Below are positions 24,268-32,988 of a stretch of DNA of 48,107 nt, piece by piece. This stretch comes from a virus. The DNA lies in the IMG/VR virus record IMGVR_UViG_3300037460_000370, positions 1 through 48,107 of that record. The stretch is one strand, 5' to 3'. The position numbers and the translations under genes were made by a program. Under the pieces are notes generated by a model, which was not told where the DNA came from, ran no database searches, and saw only the letters and a list, made by a program, of their open reading frames with translations. How positions within the stretch are numbered: position 1 is the stretch's first letter; each line of letters begins with the position of its first letter.

Positions 24268-24650
24268 TGCACTTTTCAATAACACAAGGCGCGAACGGCA
24301 ATCCTGTAATGTCATGGGATCAACCGGAAGATATTTCGACGAATATATATACAACACTGGGTATCAAAAAACGTAGTTGGTTTCTTAATCCATCATTCGG
24401 GCTTGACCTTAGCGACATCAAAAAAGTAACTGTAAACAATATCGATTTAATTAAATCGAGAATAATTAAAGCTTTACAATGGTTACTTGATTCCGGGAAA
24501 GCAAAGAGCATTACCGTAATAGTTGAAAAAGACCTAAGAGATACCGGTCGAATAAATTATAAAGTCGAAGCAATACAAGCTAACGGGATACCGGTAACGG
24601 TCTCATATTTTAGAACAGTTGGAGGGCCTGATGACGACTTTACCATTTGA
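24267..24650 (+). CDS. Baseplate wedge protein, Mu gp46-like (GP46/gp25 type)
   Basis: A 127-residue protein of the GP46 family related to T4 gp25. It has the ISTNIYTTLGIKKRSWFLNP stretch, GLDLSDIKKVTVNNIDLIKS and IIKALQWLLDSGKAKSITVI found in this family. It nucleates sheath and baseplate wedge assembly. It overlaps the start of the gp47-like gene by 20 bases. Confidence 0.88.
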   Translation: MHFSITQGANGNPVMSWDQPEDISTNIYTTLGIKKRSWFLNPSFGLDLSDIKKVTVNNIDLIKSRIIKALQWLLDSGKAKSITVIVEKDLRDTGRINYKVEAIQANGIPVTVSYFRTVGGPDDDFTI

Positions 24651-25677
24651 GAAAGATTTCGATGATTTATTGACAGATGTATTGACAGATTATAGTAACC
24701 TTGCCAGCTCTCCTGACGTTTCTATCGGATCACCGGTATTCATTCAAGGCTCTGTTCTTTCCTCGATGCTCTGGGGATTATATCGTTATCAGGACTGGAT
24801 AGCGAAACAGCATTTTCCCGACCTTGCGAATACTGTTAATTTAAATCACTGGGGAGCGCTTTACGATATCACACGGACGGGTGATGATACTGACGCGACA
24901 TATTTAAATAAAATACTCGCTTTCATGAGACAACCGCCGGCCGGGGGAAACAAACAGGACTTTGAAAATTGGGCTTTGGATCAAGATAATTCATACGTGA
25001 TTTACGGAGGTGTGACATATTACAATGCGCTTGTCAAGGTAACGCCCAATCCTGACGGCGTACTTGGCACTGTCGGAATATATACTATACCGAATGATGA
25101 AACGATTGTAAATGATCTAATATCAAGCGGGACGAATACGAGCACTACCGCAAATAAATTGGTTGATTCCGGCGCTGACTTTGTAACCGACGAAGTTGCC
25201 GTCGGTGACGCGGTTACTAACACGGCTGATAATACTACCGCACTTGTTACGGCTGTTGACGATTTAAACACATTGGCATTAGATACGGATATATTTACCT
25301 CTTCACCGGTAGCCTATGAAGTTGACGGCCCAGAGGAACTGTTAAGACGGGCAACCGAGACATACATAGAATCAGTCCGGCCCCTTGGCATGCTGTCAAT
25401 TTCTGTGCATTCATCCGACCCGGTTACTCAGGCAGTAACCATAACAGTCACAGCGCCGGAGGGTGGAAACGTTGATACCGATGCAATTGAGGATGCGATT
25501 GAGGCATTAATGAACGCGATGTCTCCCGGAGAGACATTATATAAATCATCATTGGCATGCACTGCATTGACATACGGGGCATTTGCGGCGGCGGTGACGG
25601 TGCCTGCTTCAGAGGCGACAACCGTTGACGATGACGAACATATACGACCTGGATTAATAACGATAACTGAATTATAA
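24631..25677 (+). CDS. Baseplate wedge protein, Mu gp47/P2 gpJ-like
   Basis: A 348-residue protein. ATG 24631 is chosen because TTGGAGGG precedes it (the frame is open 12 bases further to a TTG). Family features are the initial acidic helices, SIGSPVFIQGSVLSSMLWGL, NLNHWGALYDITRTGDDTDA and FMRQPPAGGNKQDFENWALD, then a beta domain insert rich in Thr, and the end ALMNAMSPGETLYKSSLACT. It completes the spike-wedge-hub set of the baseplate. Confidence 0.9.
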   Translation: MTTLPFEKDFDDLLTDVLTDYSNLASSPDVSIGSPVFIQGSVLSSMLWGLYRYQDWIAKQHFPDLANTVNLNHWGALYDITRTGDDTDATYLNKILAFMRQPPAGGNKQDFENWALDQDNSYVIYGGVTYYNALVKVTPNPDGVLGTVGIYTIPNDETIVNDLISSGTNTSTTANKLVDSGADFVTDEVAVGDAVTNTADNTTALVTAVDDLNTLALDTDIFTSSPVAYEVDGPEELLRRATETYIESVRPLGMLSISVHSSDPVTQAVTITVTAPEGGNVDTDAIEDAIEALMNAMSPGETLYKSSLACTALTYGAFAAAVTVPASEATTVDDDEHIRPGLITITEL

Positions 25678-25692
25678 CAAAAGGAGGACGGT

Positions 25693-26052
25693 TTGAGCGT
25701 AATTAATATGACTGTCATATCAGATGACAAGCTCCAGAAAATGAGTTATGACGAACTCAGAAAAGAAAGGGAGATTGCACAGGGAGTGCGACGGGATTCT
25801 AAAATCTATCTCCATAAAATAACCATATTGATTAATGGTATTTTACAGGAGAATGAAGCGTTGAGAACGTTGACGCCGGAAACCGCAAAGGCGCTCGGTA
25901 TGCCTGACGAAAAAATAAAATTGCTTAAAGAATTGCAGGCAAAGAGAAAAAAGGCAATCAAAGAGGGTAAAGGCGATGTAATCATTCAGCATGTAAAGAC
26001 GCTGACAATCGGCCCTAAAGCTGGTAATCATACAACAAAAGGCGGTAACTAA
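25693..26052 (+). CDS. Coiled-coil protein at the start of the fibre block
   Basis: A 119-residue protein, starting most likely at TTG 25693, which has AAGGAGG at the right distance; ATG 25708 is an alternative. Helical and charged (YDELRKEREIAQGVRRDSKI, then KLLKELQAKRKKAIKEGKGD) and probably a coiled coil. It overlaps the next gene by one base. In Mu, gp48 would come here, so this gene and the following five form an insertion relative to Mu. Confidence 0.62.
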   Translation: MSVINMTVISDDKLQKMSYDELRKEREIAQGVRRDSKIYLHKITILINGILQENEALRTLTPETAKALGMPDEKIKLLKELQAKRKKAIKEGKGDVIIQHVKTLTIGPKAGNHTTKGGN

Positions 26053-26501
26053 TGGCTGATATAATTCCTCACAATTTATTTTTTCTCATGATGAAAGGCG
26101 AAGTTGACTTGGAGGATGATACGTGTTATATCGACTTGATAGATGATACGTACACTCCGAACGCTGACGATGATACATTTGAGACCGGATCAGATCCGTA
26201 TGACTCAATGTGCGGTACTGGGAATGGGTACACACAGAAAACAAAAGAAGTCGCGTTTACTGCGACTGATGACGACGGTAACGATCTTGCCTATATTGAC
26301 GCTGTTGATATCACCTGGACGGCAGGCGGCGGGAATCTACCAGGGACAGCGGCATATTATTATACAATATGGGATGATACCGCAACGAACGACCCACTCG
26401 TTTACATTGGGGATATGGGAGCAAACAAGCAGGCGGCGGACGGTGCTGACTTTAAAATAATCTGGGATGCGACTGGTGTCTTTGATATGGCTCAGGCTTA
26501 A
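26052..26501 (+). CDS. Structural protein of a common phage type
   Basis: A 149-residue acidic beta-rich protein (ADIIPHNLFFLMMKGEVDLE, then EVAFTATDDDGNDLAYIDAV and YYYTIWDDTATNDPLVYIGD). The layout of a short front, alternating strands, a WD-DTA-x-x-P-L turn and an I-W-D-A-T-G-V-F end recurs in tail or head-associated proteins of many environmental phages. A receptor-side or fibre-attachment role is inferred from its place in the fibre block. Not assigned to a named family. Confidence 0.65.
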   Translation: MADIIPHNLFFLMMKGEVDLEDDTCYIDLIDDTYTPNADDDTFETGSDPYDSMCGTGNGYTQKTKEVAFTATDDDGNDLAYIDAVDITWTAGGGNLPGTAAYYYTIWDDTATNDPLVYIGDMGANKQAADGADFKIIWDATGVFDMAQA

Positions 26502-26551
26502 TCAATAACAGTGATGGAGAAATCCGCTCATTAAATTTAAGGTTTGACATA

Positions 26552-27007
26552 ATGGCAGAAGCATTGATATACGCAAGGCAATCACACTGGTTTGATGAAG
26601 AGACTATTGCCATTAGTAATCAATCGACGGGGTATGAGTATAACCGCGAAAAAATTTTAAACAACCCCTTTTTGGGAGTGATTGAAAAAGCTAAATATTT
26701 ATCAAATTTAGAGGATAAATATAACGCCAAATTTGTAAAAGGAGATTTCGTAGAGGTTCGCAAAAATAGAGGCTTTGCGACAGAGGAAAACCCAACTGGC
26801 GCAGGTTGGCGCAAAGATGTATTTGCTTTATTAATAATTGAAGATGCGGGTTATTCTGATTTGAAAAAAAAGCAAACTCCATACTATTATGATGAAAAAA
26901 GAATAATGTATAAATCCCGTTACAAATTAGATGGAAATTTTACAGCCGGGGATATCATAAAAGTTAAAATTTTAACCGATGTTACTATTATCGACAAAGT
27001 AGAATAA
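26552..27007 (+). CDS. Hypothetical protein in the fibre block
   Basis: A 151-residue protein that I do not recognise. It has a basic, aromatic-rich composition (YEYNREKILNNPFLGVIEKA, then GDFVEVRKNRGFATEENP and KKKQTPYYYDEKRIMYKSRY). It overlaps the large fibre gene by one base, so it may be translated with it. The base composition around it is more AT-rich than the baseplate genes, in line with recent exchange of this block. Confidence 0.62.
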   Translation: MAEALIYARQSHWFDEETIAISNQSTGYEYNREKILNNPFLGVIEKAKYLSNLEDKYNAKFVKGDFVEVRKNRGFATEENPTGAGWRKDVFALLIIEDAGYSDLKKKQTPYYYDEKRIMYKSRYKLDGNFTAGDIIKVKILTDVTIIDKVE

Positions 27008-29082
27008 TGGCTGAAGATATTACATATACAGATACGGATGTGGTGGGCGGCGGTGGTACAGGTGCAGACTGGACCAATGCCTATTCGTCAATGGCAGCAT
27101 GGGAAGCCGCTGAGGAAACCGATCTTGATACAGCCAACAACTGGCACCATGCTTATTTTAGAGCTTCAAGCGGAACTGCTGATACAACAGGGGTTACTAT
27201 GATTGGCTGGACTACCAGCGCCACTGATTATATACAAATTGAAGCCGCCAGCACCGATAAGGCTGTTAAAACAAGTTGGGATACTGATAGATATAGACTG
27301 GAAGAAACAGATTCAGAAAGTTTGAAAATATATGAGGATTATGTAAGAATAATAGGGTTACAAATAAAAGAAATTTATTCTTCTAGTTCTAAAAATGCCA
27401 TTTCAATTGGATTGATAGGCACTTCAGATATTAGATTTGGTAATTGTAGGATTACATCTCCTGCAAGTGCCTATAACGCTTTTCGCGTTGACGATGCCGA
27501 ATTGCAATTGACAATATATTGTTCTATCATTGAAAATTGTGGGCTTGACGGTATAAGAGTTGATAACGGTAATGTAGATATTTATAATAGCATTTTCTAT
27601 GGGGCTGGTGCGGATGCCATACAATACGACAATGGAACAACGGGCAATGTAAAAAACTGTGCCGTCTTTGGAAATGGTGATGATTGGGAAATAGATGGCG
27701 GTGCGGTTGTAACAATTGATCATAACGCTGATGATGATGGAGATACAGGAACTAATATAATATCTCCTAGTGGGGGTAATTGGGCTAATGAATTTACAAA
27801 CGCGGCAGCGGGAGATTTTACATTAGTACCGGGCGGTAATTGTGAAAATGCGGGTGTTGACAATCCGTCAAGCGGTATTTATTCCACTGATATTGACGGT
27901 GATTCTTTTACTTCGGTATGGAGTGTCGGGGTTGATGAACCCGTCGGAGTCGAGGACGTCGAAATCAATCACACAAAAACATCCATCGAAGCAACGCCGG
28001 GAACGCATACAGCACTACTTGACGAAGCGATATCGCAAAGCAAGACATCTATCGTTACTACCCCCGGCACCCATTCCCCATTAATCGACGTCGCTTTTTC
28101 CCATAGCAAGAAATCCGTAACGGTGACTCCCAAATCGCATACAATATTATTAGGAGTCGCCATTCCTCACACAAAGAAATCTATTACAATAACTCCGGGG
28201 ACACATACACCTTTGCTTGACATAGCAATTAGTCAGATAAAGAAATCCATTAAAGCGACAACCAAATCGCATTCGATAGCGATAGATATTTTAATGAATC
28301 AGATTAAAAAAAGTATCACAGTAACGCCCGGCTCCCATGTTGTAGCTCTTGACGAAGTAATTGACCAGACAAAACAGAGCGTTACCGCAACGCCTGGGAC
28401 GCATTCTGCATTAGTTGGTATTACTATTGAGCATATCAAAGATTCTATTATAGCAACGCCCGGCACACACAGACTCGCATTAGATCAATTTATAACACAG
28501 GTCAAACAGTCTGTAAATATTACTCCCGGTACTCATTCAATTATAGTAGTTCCTGAAGTAAACATTTACCACACATTGAAACATATTTTAATAAACGCCA
28601 AAAGTCACACGATATTTATAACGAGTGGTTTTATAATCATTATCGGAAAAGGATTACGAACAATGTCAAAAAAAGTTATATTTGATTTCGATTACCCGCA
28701 AAATATTTTACCCGTCATTGAATTAAATCAGGACTCTACAGCTCACGGTGAAATAACTTTGAACGTTGACGATCTTGAAGAGGTGACAACCTTGACAGCT
28801 ATTTTATATATAATGACACCTCCGAGTTCAACTAGTGACAACTGGCAAGGGACTGGCGACGATCTTTATTCAGCCGCCAGATTATATTTAACATCTAAGA
28901 AATTGTCAAGCGGTCGAATGGCTGTAAAATATTCTTTTGATCCGTCAGCTATTACCGGTATAGGTGACGGCCAATTTTACGGAATAGTAATAAAAGTCAA
29001 TGCGGGTGATGACGCAGTGAATGCACAGGCCGGAATTGAAATGATAATGAAAATAAATAATAATATTGCTATACCAGCGTAA
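27007..29082 (+). CDS. Tail fibre/spike: parallel beta-helix plus 22-residue repeats
   Basis: A 691-residue fibre. Residues 1-317 look like a right-handed parallel beta-helix (repeating ND, NG and IxNC turns such as CSIIENCGLDGIRVDNG and YNSIFYGAGADAIQYDN), ending with a FTSVWSVGVDE cap. Residues about 322-545 are nine clear repeats and one weaker repeat of 22 residues (pattern [HQ]xKxS[IV]xxTPGTHxxxLDxxI). The C-terminal domain begins near residue 553 (MSKKVIFDFDYPQNILP) and resembles a small beta sandwich; an internal start there is possible. Probably binds the host surface. Whether the helix is enzymatic is not visible. Confidence 0.78.
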   Translation: MAEDITYTDTDVVGGGGTGADWTNAYSSMAAWEAAEETDLDTANNWHHAYFRASSGTADTTGVTMIGWTTSATDYIQIEAASTDKAVKTSWDTDRYRLEETDSESLKIYEDYVRIIGLQIKEIYSSSSKNAISIGLIGTSDIRFGNCRITSPASAYNAFRVDDAELQLTIYCSIIENCGLDGIRVDNGNVDIYNSIFYGAGADAIQYDNGTTGNVKNCAVFGNGDDWEIDGGAVVTIDHNADDDGDTGTNIISPSGGNWANEFTNAAAGDFTLVPGGNCENAGVDNPSSGIYSTDIDGDSFTSVWSVGVDEPVGVEDVEINHTKTSIEATPGTHTALLDEAISQSKTSIVTTPGTHSPLIDVAFSHSKKSVTVTPKSHTILLGVAIPHTKKSITITPGTHTPLLDIAISQIKKSIKATTKSHSIAIDILMNQIKKSITVTPGSHVVALDEVIDQTKQSVTATPGTHSALVGITIEHIKDSIIATPGTHRLALDQFITQVKQSVNITPGTHSIIVVPEVNIYHTLKHILINAKSHTIFITSGFIIIIGKGLRTMSKKVIFDFDYPQNILPVIELNQDSTAHGEITLNVDDLEEVTTLTAILYIMTPPSSTSDNWQGTGDDLYSAARLYLTSKKLSSGRMAVKYSFDPSAITGIGDGQFYGIVIKVNAGDDAVNAQAGIEMIMKINNNIAIPA
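27970..28640 (+). repeat. 66-bp coding repeats in the fibre gene
   Basis: About ten consecutive 66-base units encode 22-residue repeats with the core SIxxTPGTH. The protein pattern is better conserved than the DNA, which shows many silent and conservative changes, so the array is old or selected. Tenth copy is degenerate (HTLKHILINAKSHTI). Confidence 0.8.
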
Positions 29083-29091
29083 GGAGTTATT

Positions 29092-30915
29092 ATGGCAACC
29101 GGATATAAAGGATTTACATTAAATCAACCAGGAGATGCACTCCCGTGGGGGTCTGTTGAATACCAGGCATGGCAGGATATAATCAATACTGTCGTCGAAG
29201 ATTGCGTTGAGGAAACCATTTACACGGCGGGACATCGGCATTTTAAGTTGTACGCTCCCACCTCTAAAGAGCTTGCTGTAGAGGTAGTCGATGGCGGCGA
29301 TGTGGGTGTAGGCATTACCTCATTCACACCCGCTTCGATGTTAGAGATATTGTCCGATAGCGCTGATCCTGTTTTAACTATTACCGGAAAGCTTGATACT
29401 GATCTTAGCCCGCAGATTCAATTTCGGACTGATGCGACTCCTACGGCAAAGTTTAGCATTGGAGTCGTTGGAACGACTGATAATTTAAATATCTATCATG
29501 GTAGCGGGATTGTCAGTACTCCTGGGTTTGTTATTGATACGGATGGGAAAATAGGAATTAAAACAATTCCCCATACAGATTGGAAGCTGGGCGCCGGAGG
29601 AATAGATTATTGTGTGATTGAATTTTCAAAAGGTTCAAGTACTCAAAATGCAGCCATTCATTCTTATAATGGGGATATGTATCTATTAAATAATGCATAT
29701 AACAGTGAAGCTGATAGTAGGTATAATTATTATAGTACAGCGTTAGCAAATAGGATGTACATGTCTGCTAGTTCATGTTATTTACAAGCAGCTCCATCTG
29801 GCACGGCAGGGGATGAAGTTCTTTGGACAAATGCAACTGCAAACAGTTTTCTGGTTGCTTCCGGTATAGGTACTCATGTAAATTTTAATGGAGGGGATCA
29901 CGATTTTGTTGTTCATGCCAATGGTATAGCTAATGCCCTTATCGTTCAGGGAAGTGATGGGTTTGTTGGTATGGGTGCAGGCGCGGCAGTACCCGTCTCT
30001 CAATTAGAAATTCACTCAAGCATAGCTGATCCTATCTTGTCAATAACCGCCGCACATGCAGACCTCTATGATCCTCAAGTACAATTCAGGTCAGATGTTA
30101 CCGATGGTATCAAGTGTTCTATCGGTACCGATAGCGGAGATAGTGACAAATTTAAAATATATATGGGTGCTGGAATTGGGGGGACAACGGAATTTGCAAT
30201 AGCTTCGGGTGGGAAAATTGGAATAGGAATAACGCCAGGCGATCCGATGGTATCTATTTATTCCGCTACCGCTGTTAATGCTTTGAATATAACAAAAGCT
30301 AATGCTGGAAATGTATTATTTGTAGAAGGGCAGAGTGCGAGTGTTGATGAAATTGTATTAATTGGTCAATTATCAACTACATGGTCTGGGGTTACACAAT
30401 TAAAACTAAGAAATATATTGACTGGAGCTAATACTTGGAATTTTTTACAATGTTATAATGATCCAGATGAAAGCGGTGATTATGATAGTTTGGTTGTTGA
30501 AATTGATGGACTTGGCGGTAGTTATTTCGCAGGTTCTATGGGAATAGGTAAAGTAGCCACCTGTAAATTAGATGTCGATGGTGCAATTGCTTCAGCAACA
30601 TTGACCTTGACAGCAGCCGGACCAACTGACAATCTTGATGTCTCAGGTGTCAATACAATAATTATTGATACGAATGCTAATAATGTTATTTTAGGAGGTA
30701 CTGTTGGAGGTGTTGCTGGTCAATTACTTGCTGTAGTAATACATGATTCGACTAATGATACTACAATAGAACATGCAGAAGGTACAGGTAATCAAGATTT
30801 TTATTTACATAAAGGAGCTGATGAAACTTTAAATTCAGAATTTGGTGGATGGATGTTTGTTAATATGGGAGGTAATCATTGGCATGATTGTAGTCATGCA
30901 CAACATGTAGGTTAA
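29092..30915 (+). CDS. Tail fibre protein with repeated beta modules
   Basis: A 607-residue fibre. The front (GYKGFTLNQPGDALPWGSVE) probably anchors to the baseplate. Then a module is repeated: GVGITSFTPASMLEILSDSA with DPVLTITGKL near 68-100, and PVSQLEIHSSIADPILSITA near 300, each followed by a xPQIQFRxD strand and an Nxx-I/KIYxGxGI turn. A third weaker copy has GIGKVATCKLDVDGAIASAT. The end (GWMFVNMGGNHWHDCSHAQH) is His-rich and may be a trimer tip. GGAG precedes ATG 29092. The 3' half is clearly richer in A and T than its neighbours. Confidence 0.75.
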   Translation: MATGYKGFTLNQPGDALPWGSVEYQAWQDIINTVVEDCVEETIYTAGHRHFKLYAPTSKELAVEVVDGGDVGVGITSFTPASMLEILSDSADPVLTITGKLDTDLSPQIQFRTDATPTAKFSIGVVGTTDNLNIYHGSGIVSTPGFVIDTDGKIGIKTIPHTDWKLGAGGIDYCVIEFSKGSSTQNAAIHSYNGDMYLLNNAYNSEADSRYNYYSTALANRMYMSASSCYLQAAPSGTAGDEVLWTNATANSFLVASGIGTHVNFNGGDHDFVVHANGIANALIVQGSDGFVGMGAGAAVPVSQLEIHSSIADPILSITAAHADLYDPQVQFRSDVTDGIKCSIGTDSGDSDKFKIYMGAGIGGTTEFAIASGGKIGIGITPGDPMVSIYSATAVNALNITKANAGNVLFVEGQSASVDEIVLIGQLSTTWSGVTQLKLRNILTGANTWNFLQCYNDPDESGDYDSLVVEIDGLGGSYFAGSMGIGKVATCKLDVDGAIASATLTLTAAGPTDNLDVSGVNTIIIDTNANNVILGGTVGGVAGQLLAVVIHDSTNDTTIEHAEGTGNQDFYLHKGADETLNSEFGGWMFVNMGGNHWHDCSHAQHVG

Positions 30916-30948
30916 AATAATATTTAACAATTTAACTGAGAAGGAGTT

Positions 30949-31353
30949 ATGGCAAAACAATTTAAGATTTACTTTTCGAAGTCGAAGGAAAAGGTAACGG
31001 AGATTTTTGATCCTGCAATCGGTGAAGAAAAATGCACCGTGAGGCGGGCGGAAATTGAATTATTAACAACGATGTTTAAAATTGCAACCAGCATTCAGAC
31101 CGACATTGGTAAAGGGCAAGATTGCCGAGAGTGTGTTTCACAGGTTTCAAACATTGACAAAGAAAAGCATGCCGAGTTCACAAAGGATGATCTGAAATAT
31201 GCCAAGGAAGGATACGCTAAGTTCAATGGTCGAATAGGATATGATACTATTGATAATTGTAATTCAATGTTGGCACAAATAGATTCGCCTTTTGATCCGG
31301 ATGAAGAAATTGAATGGGATACCAAATTAAACAAATTTAAGGCGCGTAAATAA
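30949..31353 (+). CDS. Hypothetical protein between fibre and gp48-like genes
   Basis: A 134-residue Lys-rich helical protein (MAKQFKIYFSKSKEKVTEIF, RAEIELLTTMFKIATSIQT, then KGQDCRECVSQVSNIDKEKH) with three cysteines that do not form an obvious metal site. AGAAGGAG precedes ATG 30949, and the stop overlaps the next start region. Possibly a fibre chaperone or assembly factor; this is inferred from position only. Confidence 0.62.
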   Translation: MAKQFKIYFSKSKEKVTEIFDPAIGEEKCTVRRAEIELLTTMFKIATSIQTDIGKGQDCRECVSQVSNIDKEKHAEFTKDDLKYAKEGYAKFNGRIGYDTIDNCNSMLAQIDSPFDPDEEIEWDTKLNKFKARK

Positions 31354-31988
31354 TGGCCATTTATGGTAGTAATTTTGCTTACGGGCAATCGATTTACAAA
31401 GACGAAGGACCGGGCAGTCAGCCCCCGCGTCATGAAATCGCAATGCGTAAGCTTGATCCCCTTGAAAAATTAAAAGAGGATGGCATATTTATCGGTAACT
31501 ATGAGGTATCCGGTCACTATCTTGATATATGTGAGGATAACGGCGGGGTATTATTAAATGAATTGTTTTCCGATACAGCGAATTTATTACTGCCGTATTA
31601 TGAAACCACCTATGATTTAGTTGTCGATCCTGCCGACTCGGTAACTATCCGACAGAATAGAATAGTCGCAGCGATGAGAGCGCGGGGTGGATTATCGAAA
31701 GCTTATTTCGAGGGACTTGGCAACGCGCTCGGAGATGGTGAGTACACTGTGTCAATCGCTGAGGGAAGTGGAAGTATAGGATTTATAGTCGCGACATACT
31801 CAATCTATACAAGCCCGCAGGGACCTGCAACTATTATTCCCGGATTAGTTACATCCGGCCCTTTCGATGAAAGTCACTATATGATAACAGTTACAGTCAC
31901 CGGCGTTGCAAGCGCGCCAGAACTTGAAATAATGTATGAACGATTAAAACCGGCATGGACTGAATTTCAATATACTTATGTACCATAA
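31353..31988 (+). CDS. Baseplate protein, Mu gp48-like (DUF2313)
   Basis: A 211-residue protein of the gp48/DUF2313 type that links baseplate and fibres. Recognised by SDTANLLLPYYETTYDLVVD, then SVTIRQNRIVAAMRARGGLS and the YFEGLGNALGDGEYTVSIAE stretch, and the C-terminal EIMYERLKPAWTEFQYTYV. In Mu this gene follows gp47 directly; here six genes intervene. Confidence 0.88.
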   Translation: MAIYGSNFAYGQSIYKDEGPGSQPPRHEIAMRKLDPLEKLKEDGIFIGNYEVSGHYLDICEDNGGVLLNELFSDTANLLLPYYETTYDLVVDPADSVTIRQNRIVAAMRARGGLSKAYFEGLGNALGDGEYTVSIAEGSGSIGFIVATYSIYTSPQGPATIIPGLVTSGPFDESHYMITVTVTGVASAPELEIMYERLKPAWTEFQYTYVP

Positions 31989-32002
31989 CAAAGAGGATTA
32001 CA

Positions 32003-32584
32003 ATGGCTAAAAAACAATGGCAAACAGAGACGCAGCATATAGACCCGACTTTTGCAATTGCCCAATTTGGGAACAGCGCAGGTACCGGGCACGATCACGA
32101 TGGTGCTGACGACGACGGGCATTGCCCTAAAGTTAACCTTGCGTCTCATGTTACGGGGTTATTGCCGGTTGCTAATTTGGGGTCACGTACCGCCTGGGCT
32201 GCAATTAGCGTCGATGTTATCAATACATATTTTACGACTCCTGTGAATGCCTCATGGCTATATAATGTATTTGACGATATAGTTACCATTCGAATACCTG
32301 AGATGTTAGGTGCACATGGCTCCAATGTTGCATTACAATTTGAGCCAAATTCAGGCAACTGGCCTGCCGAGATAATACCTGATACGCCCCAATATGTAGG
32401 TGGTGTGGTGATGAAAGAACCAGGTGCTGCAAATGATTTCAGGCATGGCATGTTGTTGATACCTAATGCAACGTCCACCGATATTATAGCAGCGATTACA
32501 ATTGAAACCGCTGAACTTCAATCAGGTGGATTTGCTACAGCCGCGAAAGGGATATACCGACAAACGATATGCTATAAGAGGTAA
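32003..32584 (+). CDS. Fibre-tip or fibre-associated protein
   Basis: A 193-residue protein. Residues 27-60 (SAGTGHDHDGADDDGHCPKV) match a His/Asp-rich motif found in fibre proteins that bind metal at a trimer interface. The rest is beta-rich (DDIVTIRIPEMLGAHGSN, ATSTDIIAAITIETAELQ). Last gene of the rightward arm, ahead of the terminator. AGAGGA precedes ATG 32003. Confidence 0.72.
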   Translation: MAKKQWQTETQHIDPTFAIAQFGNSAGTGHDHDGADDDGHCPKVNLASHVTGLLPVANLGSRTAWAAISVDVINTYFTTPVNASWLYNVFDDIVTIRIPEMLGAHGSNVALQFEPNSGNWPAEIIPDTPQYVGGVVMKEPGAANDFRHGMLLIPNATSTDIIAAITIETAELQSGGFATAAKGIYRQTICYKR

Positions 32585-32610
32585 ATACAGCCGATCTGAG
32601 AGAGGGAAGG

Positions 32611-32638
32611 AAAAGGCGACCATTGGGTCGCCTTTTTT
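32611..32638. terminator. Bidirectional terminator between convergent arms
   Basis: GGCGACC (32615-32621), a 4-base loop and GGTCGCC (32626-32632) with flanking AAAA and TTTTTT on the two sides, so it works on both strands. It ends the rightward virion arm and sits 36 bases past the stop of the last leftward gene. Confidence 0.88.
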
Positions 32639-32673
32639 AATTGGATGGATTTTTAATATGCTCTCGTATCTGA

Positions 32674-32856
32674 CTATCGCCTTTTCAGCTTCCGTTCATA
32701 TTTCAACACATCAGACAGCAGATATTTAGGTTTTTGCCCGATTTTCACGTATCGCGGGCCTTTACCCTGATGCCTCCAATTTCGGAGTGTCCCAGGCGTC
32801 GGAGATCCTCCCCACCGGTCCGAGAGCTGTTTCTCGGTTAGATATTTATTTTCCAT
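32674..32856 (-). CDS. AlpA/excisionase-like helix-turn-helix protein
   Basis: A 60-residue DNA-binding protein with the compact winged-helix pattern of HTH_17/AlpA proteins: YLTEKQLSDRWGGSPTPGTL, RNWRHQGKGPRYVKIG, then PKYLLSDVLKYER. Such proteins act as excisionases or small activators. No integrase is present, so regulation is the more likely job. It is the last gene of the leftward arm. The 130-base gap upstream contains three GC-rich palindromes that are candidate binding sites. Confidence 0.82.
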   Translation of the reverse strand: MENKYLTEKQLSDRWGGSPTPGTLRNWRHQGKGPRYVKIGQKPKYLLSDVLKYERKLKRR

Positions 32857-32924
32857 TATTCTCCTTTTTTGCGATTATAATCAATTTTAGATAGTTAATT
32901 TACGATTAATTCAGGACATATGCT

Positions 32925-32967
32925 CGCCGGCGGAAGCCATGGCCGTCCAAATCCGTCCGCCGGCGGA
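32925..32967. promoter_or_regulatory. Cluster of GC-rich palindromes upstream of the AlpA-like gene
   Basis: CGCCGGCG (32925-32932), GCCATGGC (32936-32943) and TCCGCCGGCGGA (32956-32967) are each perfect palindromes, within 43 bases of an otherwise AT-rich gap; CGCCGGCGGAA occurs twice in the same orientation. They are candidate operators, possibly for the downstream AlpA-like protein. Confidence 0.55.
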
Positions 32968-32988
32968 AAATAATTGCCGTTTTTGATA

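Noticed and set aside
6460-32584. Transposable Mu-like phage
   Set aside because: The virion genes follow Mu order, but no transposase A/B, Gam or Mor genes were found and the early arm is of another kind.
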